Of a DNA stretch of 60,598 nucleotides, positions 19,204-29,091 are shown piece after piece. The notes beneath the pieces were generated by a model, which was not told where the DNA came from, did no database searches, and saw only the letters and a program-made list of their open reading frames with translations. Positions within the stretch are counted from its first letter, which is position 1. Each line of letters begins with the position of its first letter. The position numbers were made by a program, and so were the translations under genes. The DNA comes from an uncultured Aliivibrio sp. (GTDB lineage Bacteria; Pseudomonadota; Gammaproteobacteria; Enterobacterales; Vibrionaceae), in the NCBI RefSeq assembly GCF_946479765.1, contig NZ_CAMLHO010000023.1, positions 1 through 60,598 on the forward strand, read 5' to 3'.

Positions 19204-20586
19204 TTAGCGTGAAAATAACATGTAGGAATTCGCAGGGATAAAGAATCGAAGATTACCTTGCTGAGGGGCGTAATAACTATTAGAGGTATTCTCTAACCAC
19301 ACCACATCCGATCTCACCGCAAGATTTACCTCGATATTATGGTCTGATTTATTTAATGCTACCAAACCACTCTCACCTCTTGCAAATACTAAGTGATCAT
19401 CACTGGCCTCTACCACTCGTTGCTCTTGCCCATACATTTGGTTATGAAATGCCATTAGCGTAATCATACGAGCGCTTTTCCACTCTTCTTTCCAACGCGG
19501 TTGATTTTGCTTATTTTTAATCCCACTGGTTTCAAGCTCTGAATACACTAATGGTATTCCGCCCTCTCGACCAAATAGGTAAGCATAAGCAAGCCATTCA
19601 TTCGACTCACTCATGACTAAATCTTTGAACACATCGTTATTTGGAATATCGTGAGTAATGGCAAACGTAATTGCGCGCAGTGGAGACAGTGCCATGCCGT
19701 AGCAATAAGGATCAATTAATGACTTAAACGAGCCTTTGTTTTCTAAGGCCTGATACAAAGAATTAAACAAGGGGAAATCATACGCTCCCAATGTCGTGCC
19801 TTGCAGATAAGGATTCAAAAACGTCTCATATTCTTCTTTTGTCGCCCCACCATCAGTAATGATCTCACCAAAAATATGTACGTCTTTGGTTATTTCCTCA
19901 TCCCACACTTTATTTAAGTGTTCAAGCGTCATGTGTTTTGCCGCATCAATACGAAAGCCTTTCACACCAATCTGTTTTAACGCCTTTAGGTATGAACGCT
20001 GTTGCTCAATAACATGATCATTATCGGTTAACGTTGGTAACCCCGGATCATGAGGTCCACCTGAAATGCGGCCATTCTGAACTTCCCACTTATCGTTCCA
20101 ATTTTCGATCCCAAAGGCTTCGACAAAATCTGATTCAGAAAACAGTGGCTCAGATAAATCACCAAATAATTTTAATGCTTCATACTTTTCTGGATCACGG
20201 GCGTAATCTTCTCTATCCCACTGATTTGGGTATTCAAGATCCGCTCTAATATCCGATTCATTGGCCATGTGATTAAACACCACATCAACATAAACCCAGA
20301 TGCTTAGTTCAGCTAATCGCTCAACCATGCGTTTAAAATCAAGCGTGTTGCCAAGAGGATTATCAATCAGACGGTAATCTTGTGGTTGATATCTCTGCCA
20401 CCACTTTGAACCAGAAGGTAAGCTTAATGATTTCATTGCAGGCGACACCAACACTGAGCGATACCCTAAACTGGCAATCAATTCGGCTTGCTCTGTGATG
20501 TAGTCATAATTCCAATCAAAAGCATGTAGGATGACATTACTCATCGCAGGAACTTCAACTGAATGCCATTGTGTTTGCTGATCCAT
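19204..20586 (-). CDS. GH13 family alpha-amylase-like glycosidase, cytoplasmic
   Basis: The 460-residue enzyme has all four GH13 regions: DVVFNH (101-106), GFRIDAAKH with nucleophile Asp214, acid/base Glu241 in FGEI, and THDIPNN (311-317) with the transition-state Asp313. There is no signal peptide, so it should act on internal glucans or imported maltodextrins. No carbohydrate-binding module is seen; the last 70 residues form the usual C-terminal beta domain. GGATAAAAAAT precedes the chosen ATG, though an in-frame ATG at residue 15 is possible. Exact specificity is not readable. Confidence 0.87.
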   Translation of the reverse strand: MDQQTQWHSVEVPAMSNVILHAFDWNYDYITEQAELIASLGYRSVLVSPAMKSLSLPSGSKWWQRYQPQDYRLIDNPLGNTLDFKRMVERLAELSIWVYVDVVFNHMANESDIRADLEYPNQWDREDYARDPEKYEALKLFGDLSEPLFSESDFVEAFGIENWNDKWEVQNGRISGGPHDPGLPTLTDNDHVIEQQRSYLKALKQIGVKGFRIDAAKHMTLEHLNKVWDEEITKDVHIFGEIITDGGATKEEYETFLNPYLQGTTLGAYDFPLFNSLYQALENKGSFKSLIDPYCYGMALSPLRAITFAITHDIPNNDVFKDLVMSESNEWLAYAYLFGREGGIPLVYSELETSGIKNKQNQPRWKEEWKSARMITLMAFHNQMYGQEQRVVEASDDHLVFARGESGLVALNKSDHNIEVNLAVRSDVVWLENTSNSYYAPQQGNLRFFIPANSYMLFSR

Positions 20587-20748
20587 TATTTTTTATCCAT
20601 TACATAACATCATTCAATTATAAAAAGTTCCTATTTACCTTCCCTCCTCCCTAACTCTATAAAATCCAGTAGGAGCTCTAAGGCGTAGACGAGGAGTATA
20701 AGCAGTACTTCATAACGATACCGTCAAGAATACTAAGATTAACTTATT

Positions 20749-21222
20749 CTATAATAACAAGTTATCTTCAATTGGAATAAAGCGATCAGCTGCTTCGATA
20801 AGAGAATTAGCGGTTAAATTCTGCACGCCATACACTTCAACTTCTTTATTAAAACGTGACTGAATTCGCTTAACGAGTAAGTCAAAATCGCCATCACCCG
20901 ACAAAATAACCACAATATCCGCCTGCTCAGCCATCTCTATCGCATCAAGAGCAATACCTACATCCCAATCGCCTTTTGCTGAACCATCACGACGCTGAAT
21001 AAAAGGTTTTAGCTTCACATCAAAACCAATACCACGAAGGATATTATGAAATTGCTTCTGTTTATCATCACTACGCGCAATGGCATAAGCATTAGCACCG
21101 ACGACGGTACGACCATCGGTTACTTTTGCCCATAATGCGTTGTAATCAAAATGACGTTGGTAGACATCACGCGTGGTGTAGTAAATGTTTTGCACATCAA
21201 CAAGAATTGCAACCGTTTTCAT
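20749..21222 (-). CDS. NYN (PIN-like) domain protein, LabA/DUF88 type
   Basis: The 157-residue protein has an N-terminal DVQNIYYT (9-16), a central KGDWDVGIALDA and the VILSGDGDFDLLV loop. These supply the acidic residues that bind metal in NYN/PIN-fold nucleases. The family is thought to cut or process RNA; target unknown. It is divergent from the SPOUT RNA methyltransferase gene, with about 95 bp between the starts, so both may be RNA-related. Confidence 0.85.
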   Translation of the reverse strand: MKTVAILVDVQNIYYTTRDVYQRHFDYNALWAKVTDGRTVVGANAYAIARSDDKQKQFHNILRGIGFDVKLKPFIQRRDGSAKGDWDVGIALDAIEMAEQADIVVILSGDGDFDLLVKRIQSRFNKEVEVYGVQNLTANSLIEAADRFIPIEDNLLL

Positions 21223-21316
21223 ATTTCACCTTCCTAGGAAATTATCCAATGAGTCTATATGAATCCCTTTAATTTAGGTATACTTCGCGCAAATTTTGTA
21301 TTGGAAAAACGGTAAA

Positions 21317-21775
21317 ATGACTAAAGGCTATTCTTGTATTGGATTGGTAAACCCAAAAACACCTGAAAACGTAGGCTCGGTAATGCGAGCGGCAGGCTGC
21401 TATAATGTAAACTCTGTTTTTTACACAGGTAAACGTTACGATATCGCAAAGCAGTTTTGTACGGATACAAAAAGCCAGCATCTTAACGTTCCATTGATCG
21501 GCGTTGAAGATCTAAAAGACATCATTCCTTTAGATTGCGTGCCTGTTGCGGTTGACCTTATTGAAGGCGCAAAACCTCTGCCAGATTACAAGCACCCACC
21601 ACGTGCGTTTTACATTTTTGGCCCAGAAGACGGTACATTGAAGAAAGAGATCACTGATTTCTGCCGTGAGACTATTTATGTTCCGACCAATGGCTGCATG
21701 AACTTAGCCGCTGCTGTGAACGTGATCATGTATGATCGCATGGCAAAAGGCGAAAACTTCTCAAACCATAAATAA
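21317..21775 (+). CDS. SPOUT (SpoU-like) RNA methyltransferase
   Basis: The 152-residue protein has SPOUT motifs: PENVGSVMRAAG (motif 1), FYIFGPEDGTL (motif 2) and the C-terminal PTNGCMNLAAAVNVIMYDR (motif 3), which form the knotted SAM site. It resembles tRNA 2'-O-methyltransferases, but its length is near the TrmL class and the target is inferred only. The frame is open from a TTG at 21296, but the ATG at 21317 gives the proper family N-terminus. Confidence 0.87.
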   Translation: MTKGYSCIGLVNPKTPENVGSVMRAAGCYNVNSVFYTGKRYDIAKQFCTDTKSQHLNVPLIGVEDLKDIIPLDCVPVAVDLIEGAKPLPDYKHPPRAFYIFGPEDGTLKKEITDFCRETIYVPTNGCMNLAAAVNVIMYDRMAKGENFSNHK

Positions 21776-21809
21776 TCTACGTTAAACTAGATGAATAAAG
21801 GAACTCGAC

Positions 21810-22787
21810 ATGTTTGATTTATCACGTATTTCGGGTTTCGAAAACGCATCAATTACCCAAACCGATACCCTACAAACCTTGTGGGGCGGTTATGGGGAAT
21901 TGGTGCGTTTGCATTTAACCCAAGCACCCACCTCTTCTATCATCATTAAACAGATCACCTTACCCAAGCCTAAAGTGCACCCTAGAGGTTGGAATACAGA
22001 TTTATCACACCAACGTAAACTCGACTCATACCAAGTGGAACTCAATTGGTATCAAACTTACGCCAATGCGGTTTCTACCCATTGTCCTGTGCCGCGCTGT
22101 TTATACGTAGAGCAACGTGATAACGAGTTAATCTTAGTATTAGAAGATTTAGCGACCTGCGGATTTCCAATCGTAAAAACTGGACCATTACAAACCAGCG
22201 CCTCAATAAACGAAACCAAAGCCTGCTTAACCTGGCTTGCGACCTTTCATGCAGCCCACCTTAATGTTGAGCCTGTTGGCTTATGGCAAACAGGTACTTA
22301 TTGGCATTTAGATACGCGCCCTGATGAGCTTGAAGCCTTAACTGATTTACCATTAAAGCAAACCGCAGTTAAGATTGATGAAACACTTAAAAACAGCCGC
22401 TATCAAACCTTGGTACATGGTGATGCTAAGTTAGCGAACTTCTGTTTTTCTAAAGATGGTAATCAAGTAGCTGCGGTTGATTTCCAATACGTAGGAAAAG
22501 GCTGCGGCATGAAGGATGTGATCTTATTTATCAGCAGTGCGGTTATGCCAGAACAATGTGCAGAGCTTGAGAATGAATTATTAGATCATTACTTTAGCCA
22601 ACTTAAAACCGCCCTACTGCGTTTAGGCCACACCGAAGCAAGTAACGATATTGAACAAGAGTGGCGACCACTGTTCAGTGTTGCTTGGGCTGATTTTCAA
22701 CGCTTTGTAAAAGGCTGGAGCCCAGAGCATTGGAAGATTAATGGGTATACGGAAGAGCTTAAAGAAAGAGCTTTGAGGGTTTTGTAG
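21810..22787 (+). CDS. Phosphotransferase, aminoglycoside/choline kinase fold
   Basis: The 325-residue protein has the kinase catalytic loop LVHGDAKLANFCF and the metal-binding DFQYVGKGCGMKDV, which place it with ecdysteroid/choline-kinase-like APH enzymes. Substrate unknown. It lies 34 bp after the SPOUT methyltransferase on the same strand and may be co-transcribed; AAAGGAA precedes the ATG. No resistance role is implied by the sequence. Confidence 0.82.
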   Translation: MFDLSRISGFENASITQTDTLQTLWGGYGELVRLHLTQAPTSSIIIKQITLPKPKVHPRGWNTDLSHQRKLDSYQVELNWYQTYANAVSTHCPVPRCLYVEQRDNELILVLEDLATCGFPIVKTGPLQTSASINETKACLTWLATFHAAHLNVEPVGLWQTGTYWHLDTRPDELEALTDLPLKQTAVKIDETLKNSRYQTLVHGDAKLANFCFSKDGNQVAAVDFQYVGKGCGMKDVILFISSAVMPEQCAELENELLDHYFSQLKTALLRLGHTEASNDIEQEWRPLFSVAWADFQRFVKGWSPEHWKINGYTEELKERALRVL

Positions 22788-22794
22788 GGAAAAG

Positions 22795-22822
22795 AAAAGG
22801 TCGCAAATGAGCGACCTTTTTT
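22795..22822 (+). terminator. Terminator after the phosphotransferase gene
   Basis: Stem AAAGGTCGC / GCGACCTTT with a T-tract, 10 bp past the stop codon. Confidence 0.88.
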
Positions 22823-22990
22823 GTGTGGTTGGAGTTACTAAATTGTTTTTGAGTAAAAGTATGTTAGATCCTTATCTTTATCTCGGTATGTAGGCATTAA
22901 ACAAAATATAATAATTTTCATATATTCTGTCACTAAACCTAGACAACCGCGATGATCTAAGGGTTAACTCATCTCTATTTCTGCGCATAT

Positions 22991-25792
22991 TCAAATTGAT
23001 GAAAAGTTTGGGCGGTGTTTATACTGTTCAATTAGAACGCCTAACTCTTTGTTTAGCCCTTCTAATATATCAATTTCTTTCTCACCAATTAAATATTGAG
23101 TTAAGTTTTTGAGTGAATATAACTGTGATGAAAACATTTTCCCATCACGAAACTGTTCCAAATACTCATCTAACTTCGTAACAGCCTCTGCCTCAAAATC
23201 TTTAAAGCCCACTGCGACTGACCAAAGTTCAAATTCCCAATCATCTATACCCTTTGTTTTAGGCTGAGAGATTACGACCTTAATAAACCCTTTAATGGTA
23301 TTTCTAACATTAGAATTCGAAATATTAAAAATACTGTAAAGCAAAGATCTCGAAAATTTACGTTGCTCTTCTGGCTTGTAATTTTTAAGTTCCGAGATCA
23401 GCCGACGGACTCGAGCTTCATCAATGTATTCGCCTTTTACAACCCCAATATAATCGTATAAATTGTTTATGGAACCATTGAGTATCGCATGCTGGTCCCA
23501 ACCATGAGCTGTTTTGGAAGTGATTTTGTCAATTAAGGTGTTTAACATCTGTATCAAAACGTCAGTTTCGATCTCCCGTTCAAATAAATTGTGTTGGTGT
23601 GCTAAAAATTCGTTTATTGCCTCATAAGTTCCGATTGTTGTTGAACTACTAGTAATTATTCGGGAAAATTCACTCATAACTTTTGAAATATGAGTATCAC
23701 TCAAGTCAATAAATGCAAGTAATCTCACGCAGTTTTCAAATTTACTTTCATGACCGTCCAACGAATTTTGATCTTTTATTAACCGATCTGTTAAGTTTGT
23801 CAAAATAGTAGAAGTAATCCATTCTGAACACTCATCACTAGCATTTAGACGAAGTTGATTAGAATCCTCATTTTTAGAAAAAACACTAAGCTCTGATTGT
23901 AGCTCTTTTGATGAGTAGAATTGGATAGCTGAGTAAAATTCATATTGATTGAGTTTTACTACCTCTTTGACTGATTGACGGAGTATTGAAATCTTAACGA
24001 AATCTCTCATGACGGCTTTGTATGGGGCATACTGATCAATCATTATGTGATTTTTCAATGCAAACATTAGCAAATTAATGTGTGTGGAAGTGGGTTCATC
24101 TGCGTTGCTGTTAAAACTAATTCCCCCAGTTTTTATACTTTCAACGGCTCTTGTAAGTTCAAGTATCTTTTTTGTACACGAATTTGCTTTTTGATGAACA
24201 GAATGCAAGGCCAAAAAATCATACAGAATTTGATTCTTTTTTATCTCTGATCTTGGAAATTTAAAAAATTCATCTTGAAGATCCACTTCGACTTCCTTTT
24301 CAAACTCGTTTCTATTTTCCGTAGTAAAAGAGTACTTTAGCTTCCATAAAATCGAGTTTTTATTAAATAATGCGATCAGTAACATTGAGTATATTTTGTG
24401 CCTTTTACAAGCAAGAATTAGTTCAGAATTTTTCTTAAATGCTAATTTATCTTCTCCATATTTATAACCCTCGTAAGATTCTGATGACAGAGCCTTTATA
24501 AAATCATTACTTTTGCATTCATATTCTGAAAAAGATATGTGCTTTCGATCTTCTTTTTCTAGGTTTTGAGTTGAATCGATTTTCTCGTTTACAAAGTACA
24601 TAACTTTACTATCATCATCGTTGGGTAAAATAATACCTTTAATATGAGCTAGAGCTAAGATGGAAAGGATATCTGTAAGTTTTGAGTTTCTTCGATAAAA
24701 CTTCTCTTTTTCACTTTCACAAGACAAGTCTATACGAGATAGAATCTCCAAGAATTTTTCGTGAAGAGATCTGCTGATGTCATTATTGTCTGTAGTCAGG
24801 ACTTCTTTAGGCCTGAATAGCTCTAATATATTTAAGCCATCATCATCGTAACGAAATCCACAGTTTGTTATCGCTACTCGTATTTGCTCATGAGTTATTG
24901 AATTTAGCTGTTTTAGGTGCTTTATACGCTCATATATAAAGCCAATAACTTCCTGCTCATCGTTCGGGTCTACTGCTCTATCATTTTGAATTATTGACGT
25001 TAAAAAAGATTGTGTTAGTGCTGACCTTTTTTCTAAATACTGAATTTCATCAATTGAATAGCTTTCGCTATCTAGCACTAATGTGGTAATCCCATGGCTT
25101 CTCAAGTAGCTTTCTTGGGGCTTGTCTGTTTTAAAATTCACCAAATACATCGGAGGAGCTGAACTGGAATGACTTTGTACCCATTTCATTATGTGTTTAA
25201 GATTAATATCGTTATAGGAATATCCTAAAAACAGAACTGTATGTGTTGAAAATATAGACTTGATGTAGTTTTCTATTAGCGGAAAATTCCTTGAATAATC
25301 GAGGTAATCAGCTTCTTTAAAAACTATATTGTGATTTTTGAAATCACCATGAATTTTAATAAATTTATTCGGGCTAGTTGAACTGACTAAGTCCTTGTCC
25401 GTGCATATCGTATCATATAGATAGCCTTCCTGTTCAATTGCATTTTCAATGATACTGTCCCAGTTAGTAGTTATTATTACACGAGGGCTTACCTTCAAAA
25501 TCGTGCGATGTAAACTCGATGGAGTAATATCTTCAGGGAAATATTTCTTCAATGTTTGGTTGTATGTCTGCTCTCCAAACTCAAGATAATATAGTTGAGC
25601 TAGCTTTAAATAATCTAGATCTTCCGTTATCGATAAATCTGACTTTAGTTCAGTGATTAGATCATTCCACGAAGGCAGGCTTATATAATCAGTATCAGAG
25701 CTTTTGGAGATACCTGCACCGACAAATATAGCTAATCTATCATCTTCATTAGCTTGCTTTATGTTTTTAATATGAACATTGTGCGAGTACAT
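22991..25792 (-). CDS. Large SIR2-domain protein, candidate anti-phage NAD+-depleting effector
   Basis: The 933-residue protein begins with a SIR2-like domain (about 10-260). It has the nucleotide-binding loop FVGAGIS (23-29), TTNWD (108-112), the catalytic His in KIHGD (His148) and LGYSYND (189-195). The remaining 670 residues are mostly helical, low in motifs and of no family I recognise. This build of SIR2 plus a large helical C-terminus, encoded by a single gene, is that of defence-associated sirtuins such as DSR2, which degrade NAD+ when infection is detected. Here it is a solitary gene with AT-rich codons, beside 600 bp of empty DNA, which suggests horizontal gain. The function is inference. 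Confidence 0.75.
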   Translation of the reverse strand: MYSHNVHIKNIKQANEDDRLAIFVGAGISKSSDTDYISLPSWNDLITELKSDLSITEDLDYLKLAQLYYLEFGEQTYNQTLKKYFPEDITPSSLHRTILKVSPRVIITTNWDSIIENAIEQEGYLYDTICTDKDLVSSTSPNKFIKIHGDFKNHNIVFKEADYLDYSRNFPLIENYIKSIFSTHTVLFLGYSYNDINLKHIMKWVQSHSSSAPPMYLVNFKTDKPQESYLRSHGITTLVLDSESYSIDEIQYLEKRSALTQSFLTSIIQNDRAVDPNDEQEVIGFIYERIKHLKQLNSITHEQIRVAITNCGFRYDDDGLNILELFRPKEVLTTDNNDISRSLHEKFLEILSRIDLSCESEKEKFYRRNSKLTDILSILALAHIKGIILPNDDDSKVMYFVNEKIDSTQNLEKEDRKHISFSEYECKSNDFIKALSSESYEGYKYGEDKLAFKKNSELILACKRHKIYSMLLIALFNKNSILWKLKYSFTTENRNEFEKEVEVDLQDEFFKFPRSEIKKNQILYDFLALHSVHQKANSCTKKILELTRAVESIKTGGISFNSNADEPTSTHINLLMFALKNHIMIDQYAPYKAVMRDFVKISILRQSVKEVVKLNQYEFYSAIQFYSSKELQSELSVFSKNEDSNQLRLNASDECSEWITSTILTNLTDRLIKDQNSLDGHESKFENCVRLLAFIDLSDTHISKVMSEFSRIITSSSTTIGTYEAINEFLAHQHNLFEREIETDVLIQMLNTLIDKITSKTAHGWDQHAILNGSINNLYDYIGVVKGEYIDEARVRRLISELKNYKPEEQRKFSRSLLYSIFNISNSNVRNTIKGFIKVVISQPKTKGIDDWEFELWSVAVGFKDFEAEAVTKLDEYLEQFRDGKMFSSQLYSLKNLTQYLIGEKEIDILEGLNKELGVLIEQYKHRPNFSSI

Positions 25793-26389
25793 TCTTAAAT
25801 TCCTTTACTTCATAATCATTAATTAAAATCAGAGTAAACCTTAATGTCTGATTGGCTCGAAAACTGTTACTCATGCGATACCGTGTAGTAGTTTTTTCTT
25901 AACCGATAAATGTGTACTAGTTGGACTATCTTATATTCTAAGTACAGGCAGTCATATCAACCATCAGATTTTAAAGTATTTTTCATAATAAACAAAATAC
26001 ATTACGCACAATAAAACAACAAATACCCATGATTTGTTTATTACAAACACCGACTAATATTGCTGGATATAAAACAGCCAAAATAGAACTGCTTATATCG
26101 ATGCACTAGGCTCTCGAATCACTTACGATAAGGAAAACTAGCACTAATAGGACGTGAGCGAGCTTTATTCCAATATGTAAAATGGCTAATTCTAAAATTA
26201 TTTAATGAATTACAACAAATATTTAGAATAAAAAATACACACAAATGTTGAGGCTATGAATGATATAAATATGACATCAAAACCTAAATAAAAAACCTGC
26301 TGTTCAACGAACCCATTTAGTAAATCCTCATGACGATATATTAACAGTATAAAGTATCAAAGTAGAAAAAATGGTTTGAAGAATATTAT
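25793..26389. other. Gene-free AT-rich region next to the SIR2 gene
   Basis: Nearly 600 bp without a convincing gene. A stop-free plus-strand stretch of about 35 codons ending near 26250 has no good start. No terminal repeats, tRNA or integrase remains were seen. It is the likely scar or edge of the segment that brought the SIR2 gene, and must hold that gene's promoter. Confidence 0.4.
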
Positions 26390-26854
26390 TTACTGATACA
26401 CCACATGAAATCGCTCTAATACAAGAACCATTTCCTCATGGGGCTGAATATTCAATTCTGTGCATTCAGCTGAAAAGAAACGCCAGTGAGCTTTACGCCA
26501 CCATGCTAAAGAACGGTCACCCTCACCTTCTGCATAAGCAAACTCAGCGGTAACTTCGTTATATTTACAAGTTTCAATTGAATCAATTTCAATAATACAA
26601 ATGGGATTACCATTCCAATCAACAACAACTTGTAAATGCCCTACTGTTGGCATTGGCTCTTCGCCAGATTCATACCAAACATTAAGGCTACACGTTGCCG
26701 TTTTTTGACCAACTCGAATTAATTCTGCACATAAATTAGCATTATGTTCATCGCCACAAAAATAGTCAGAACTGAATGATTGATACTTTGTACGCTCTGT
26801 TTGAGTAAGTGAGTTTAGATATGCATCTAAATACGTTTGAGATTGTGCTTCCAT
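26390..26854 (-). CDS. ASCH domain protein
   Basis: The 154-residue protein has an ASCH (PUA-related) fold: the GQKTATCSL box near residues 48-56 and the late EGEGDRSLAWWRKAHWRFF typical of this family. ASCH proteins bind RNA or act as small nucleoside amidohydrolases; which applies is not clear. It stands alone between the SIR2 island and a BCCT transporter. Confidence 0.85.
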   Translation of the reverse strand: MEAQSQTYLDAYLNSLTQTERTKYQSFSSDYFCGDEHNANLCAELIRVGQKTATCSLNVWYESGEEPMPTVGHLQVVVDWNGNPICIIEIDSIETCKYNEVTAEFAYAEGEGDRSLAWWRKAHWRFFSAECTELNIQPHEEMVLVLERFHVVYQ

Positions 26855-26925
26855 GACATCCTCTTAACTCTCTAGCACGAAGTACCAGAGAGTTTTATTA
26901 TAAAACTAACGACAAACTGACCTAA

Positions 26926-28452
26926 TTAGTTTACTCGCTTAGTGGCTGCCTTTGGCTTTTCAACTTCCGTCAATAACCCTTTAAGTAGACTTACACTGCC
27001 TAACAAGAGAATAATCGTAAACGGCATTGCGGCAATAATGGTAATTGATTGCAGAGATTCAATAGATTGAGTACCACCAATCCACAACATAACCATTGCG
27101 ATAACACCAGAGATAACCGCCCAAACTACTTTCTGTTTAACGGGTACTTCTAACTTACCACCGGCGGTCATGCCATCAATAACAATAGAGCCTGAGTCCA
27201 ACGTTGTCACAAAGAAAACGATAATCAGTGCCACGGCAATAAAGGATAGAATATCCCCGAATGGGTAAGCGTCTAACATATGGAACAAGCTTAGAGAAAC
27301 ATCGCTAATACCTTGTTGAGCGCCCAATAATCCGACTTTATCGATAACTTGTTGAATAGCCACACCGCCGAAGATAGACATCCACGCCGTGGTTACCATT
27401 GTCGGAATAAGCATTACGCAAAGAAGGAATTCGCGAACGGTGCGTCCTCTAGAGATACGAGCAACAAACATACCAAAGAAAGGGGCATACGCAACCCACC
27501 ACGCCCAATAGAACACAGTCCAACCGTGCAGCCACGCTGTATCTTCACGACCCGAGGTTTGACTCAATGGAATAATATTTTTCACATAACCCGTTAGAGC
27601 CGTAACCAAAGAATCCAATACGGTCGTGAAATTCAAAACAGCAATAAGACCAAGGAAGACAAACGCAATAACCATATTCAGGTTACTAAGAAACTTAACG
27701 CCACCATCCATACCACGGAGAACAGAAATGATCGCCAGACCCATGATCAATACGATAACGGCTTGTTGAAGATAGATGTTATTGTCTATTCCGAAAACAT
27801 GGCTGATACCACTAGCCGCTTGTGTGCCCCCTAAACCAAGGGAAGTCGCTAGGCCAAACAAGGTAACCAATACGGTTAAGATATCAATCACATCACCTGT
27901 TCGCCCCCAAACTCGATCACCCAATAATGGGTAAAATACCGAGCGCATTGAAAGTGGCAACCCTTTATTGTAAACAAAATAAGCAAGACAAAGTGCTGTC
28001 ATGCCATAGATAGCCCATGCGTGTAAGCCCCAGTGGAAGACCGTTGCCCCCAGAGCAAGTTCACACCCTGCTTCTGTAAAAGGTTCTACATTAAGCGGGG
28101 TTCCAAACCAGTTGGTAAAGAACGCGGTTGGCTCTGCAACACCCCAGAAGATAAGCCCAATACCCATACCGGCAGCGAATAACATCGAGATCCAAGAGGC
28201 TTTAGAATAATCTGGTTTCGCGTCGTCACCACCTAAGCGAATTTTACCCAAAGGCGAAAATGCTAAAATAATGGCAAAGATTAATAAGATGTTAGCGCCC
28301 CACATAAAGAGGAAGTCAAAATTTGACAACACAGAACCTTTAAGTGAATCAATGGCTGCTTTTGCGTCTGCGGGAGGTAATGCGAGAAGAGTGATAATGA
28401 AGAGAAGAGATAAGCCGACTGAGGCTACAAAAACGGTGTTGTGGACATCCAT
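26926..28452 (-). CDS. BCCT family betaine/choline/carnitine transporter
   Basis: The 508-residue protein has 12 predicted helices, the Gly-rich helix GMGIGLIFWGVAEP (about 94-107) as in sodium-coupled BetP-like members, and the BCCT signature WAWWVAYAPFFGMFVARISRGRT. It imports osmolytes such as glycine betaine or choline. The short C-terminus lacks the long osmosensing tail of BetP. The TGG-rich substrate box is intact. A second, divergent BCCT gene lies at 33175. Confidence 0.9.
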   Translation of the reverse strand: MDVHNTVFVASVGLSLLFIITLLALPPADAKAAIDSLKGSVLSNFDFLFMWGANILLIFAIILAFSPLGKIRLGGDDAKPDYSKASWISMLFAAGMGIGLIFWGVAEPTAFFTNWFGTPLNVEPFTEAGCELALGATVFHWGLHAWAIYGMTALCLAYFVYNKGLPLSMRSVFYPLLGDRVWGRTGDVIDILTVLVTLFGLATSLGLGGTQAASGISHVFGIDNNIYLQQAVIVLIMGLAIISVLRGMDGGVKFLSNLNMVIAFVFLGLIAVLNFTTVLDSLVTALTGYVKNIIPLSQTSGREDTAWLHGWTVFYWAWWVAYAPFFGMFVARISRGRTVREFLLCVMLIPTMVTTAWMSIFGGVAIQQVIDKVGLLGAQQGISDVSLSLFHMLDAYPFGDILSFIAVALIIVFFVTTLDSGSIVIDGMTAGGKLEVPVKQKVVWAVISGVIAMVMLWIGGTQSIESLQSITIIAAMPFTIILLLGSVSLLKGLLTEVEKPKAATKRVN

Positions 28453-28595
28453 GCCCCATTTACTATTTGATTGAGTAGCGGGACCATGTCAATAAACATG
28501 ATAGAAATCAACACCATAGGTGATTAATTGCTCTTTTTCTCAATCCCAAGTGTCGTATTGCAACACAAAAGAGGTAGTAATTGGTGATGAGAGCG

Positions 28596-29048
28596 TTACT
28601 GAATGTTTTGGTTTGAATTCACGCCACCATAAATATCAATCGCCAAATCACGCTCTTTTTCGTAGATTTTAGGAGTAAAACCTAACTGTTTCTTTAGATA
28701 GTGGATCAAATGAGGTTGATCACTAAAGCCGAACTTAAAGGCGATATCAACCCAATCAAGCTCTGCTGAGTCTCGTTGATACACATATTCCAACATCTCT
28801 TCCAAACGATTCATTGATTGACACTGTTTAAGAGTTAATCCCGTAACACGTTGAAAGCTTCTTTCAAGTGTGCGTTGCGAGCAATATAACTGTTCACCTA
28901 ATTCTGAAATTGGTGAGGAACTAAGATACTTCAGTGCTTTATTAACCAATTTACTGTGCTGATCTTCGGTACACTTTTCTAACCACGGTATCAATAAAGC
29001 ATCTAACTGCTCACAACATTGCTCAGGGTTACTTCGCGCAGTATCAAT
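28596..29048 (-). pseudogene. Truncated AraC-family regulator (C-terminal DNA-binding half)
   Basis: The predicted product keeps the AraC helix-turn-helix domain, with two HTH units around LGEQLYCSQRTLERSFQRV and VDIAFKFGFSDQPHLIHYLKK. The only usable start in the kept part is a TTG at 28994. The frame upstream stays open and protein-like (DTARSNPEQCCEQLDALL) until a TAG at 29049-29051. After that the sequence is a terminator and another gene. The effector-binding N-terminal domain is therefore missing, consistent with a deletion. It is possible but unlikely that the stub is a working short regulator. Confidence 0.72.
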
Positions 29049-29091
29049 CTAAGCCCCCCCTTTACTCGATATAAGCAAGGGGGAAGTAGTT

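Noticed and set aside
25793-26389. Second defence gene or toxin-antitoxin partner beside the SIR2 gene
   Set aside because: No frame longer than about 35 codons with a start and ribosome binding site; the ASCH gene beyond is a separate housekeeping-like gene, and linking it to SIR2 would be speculation.
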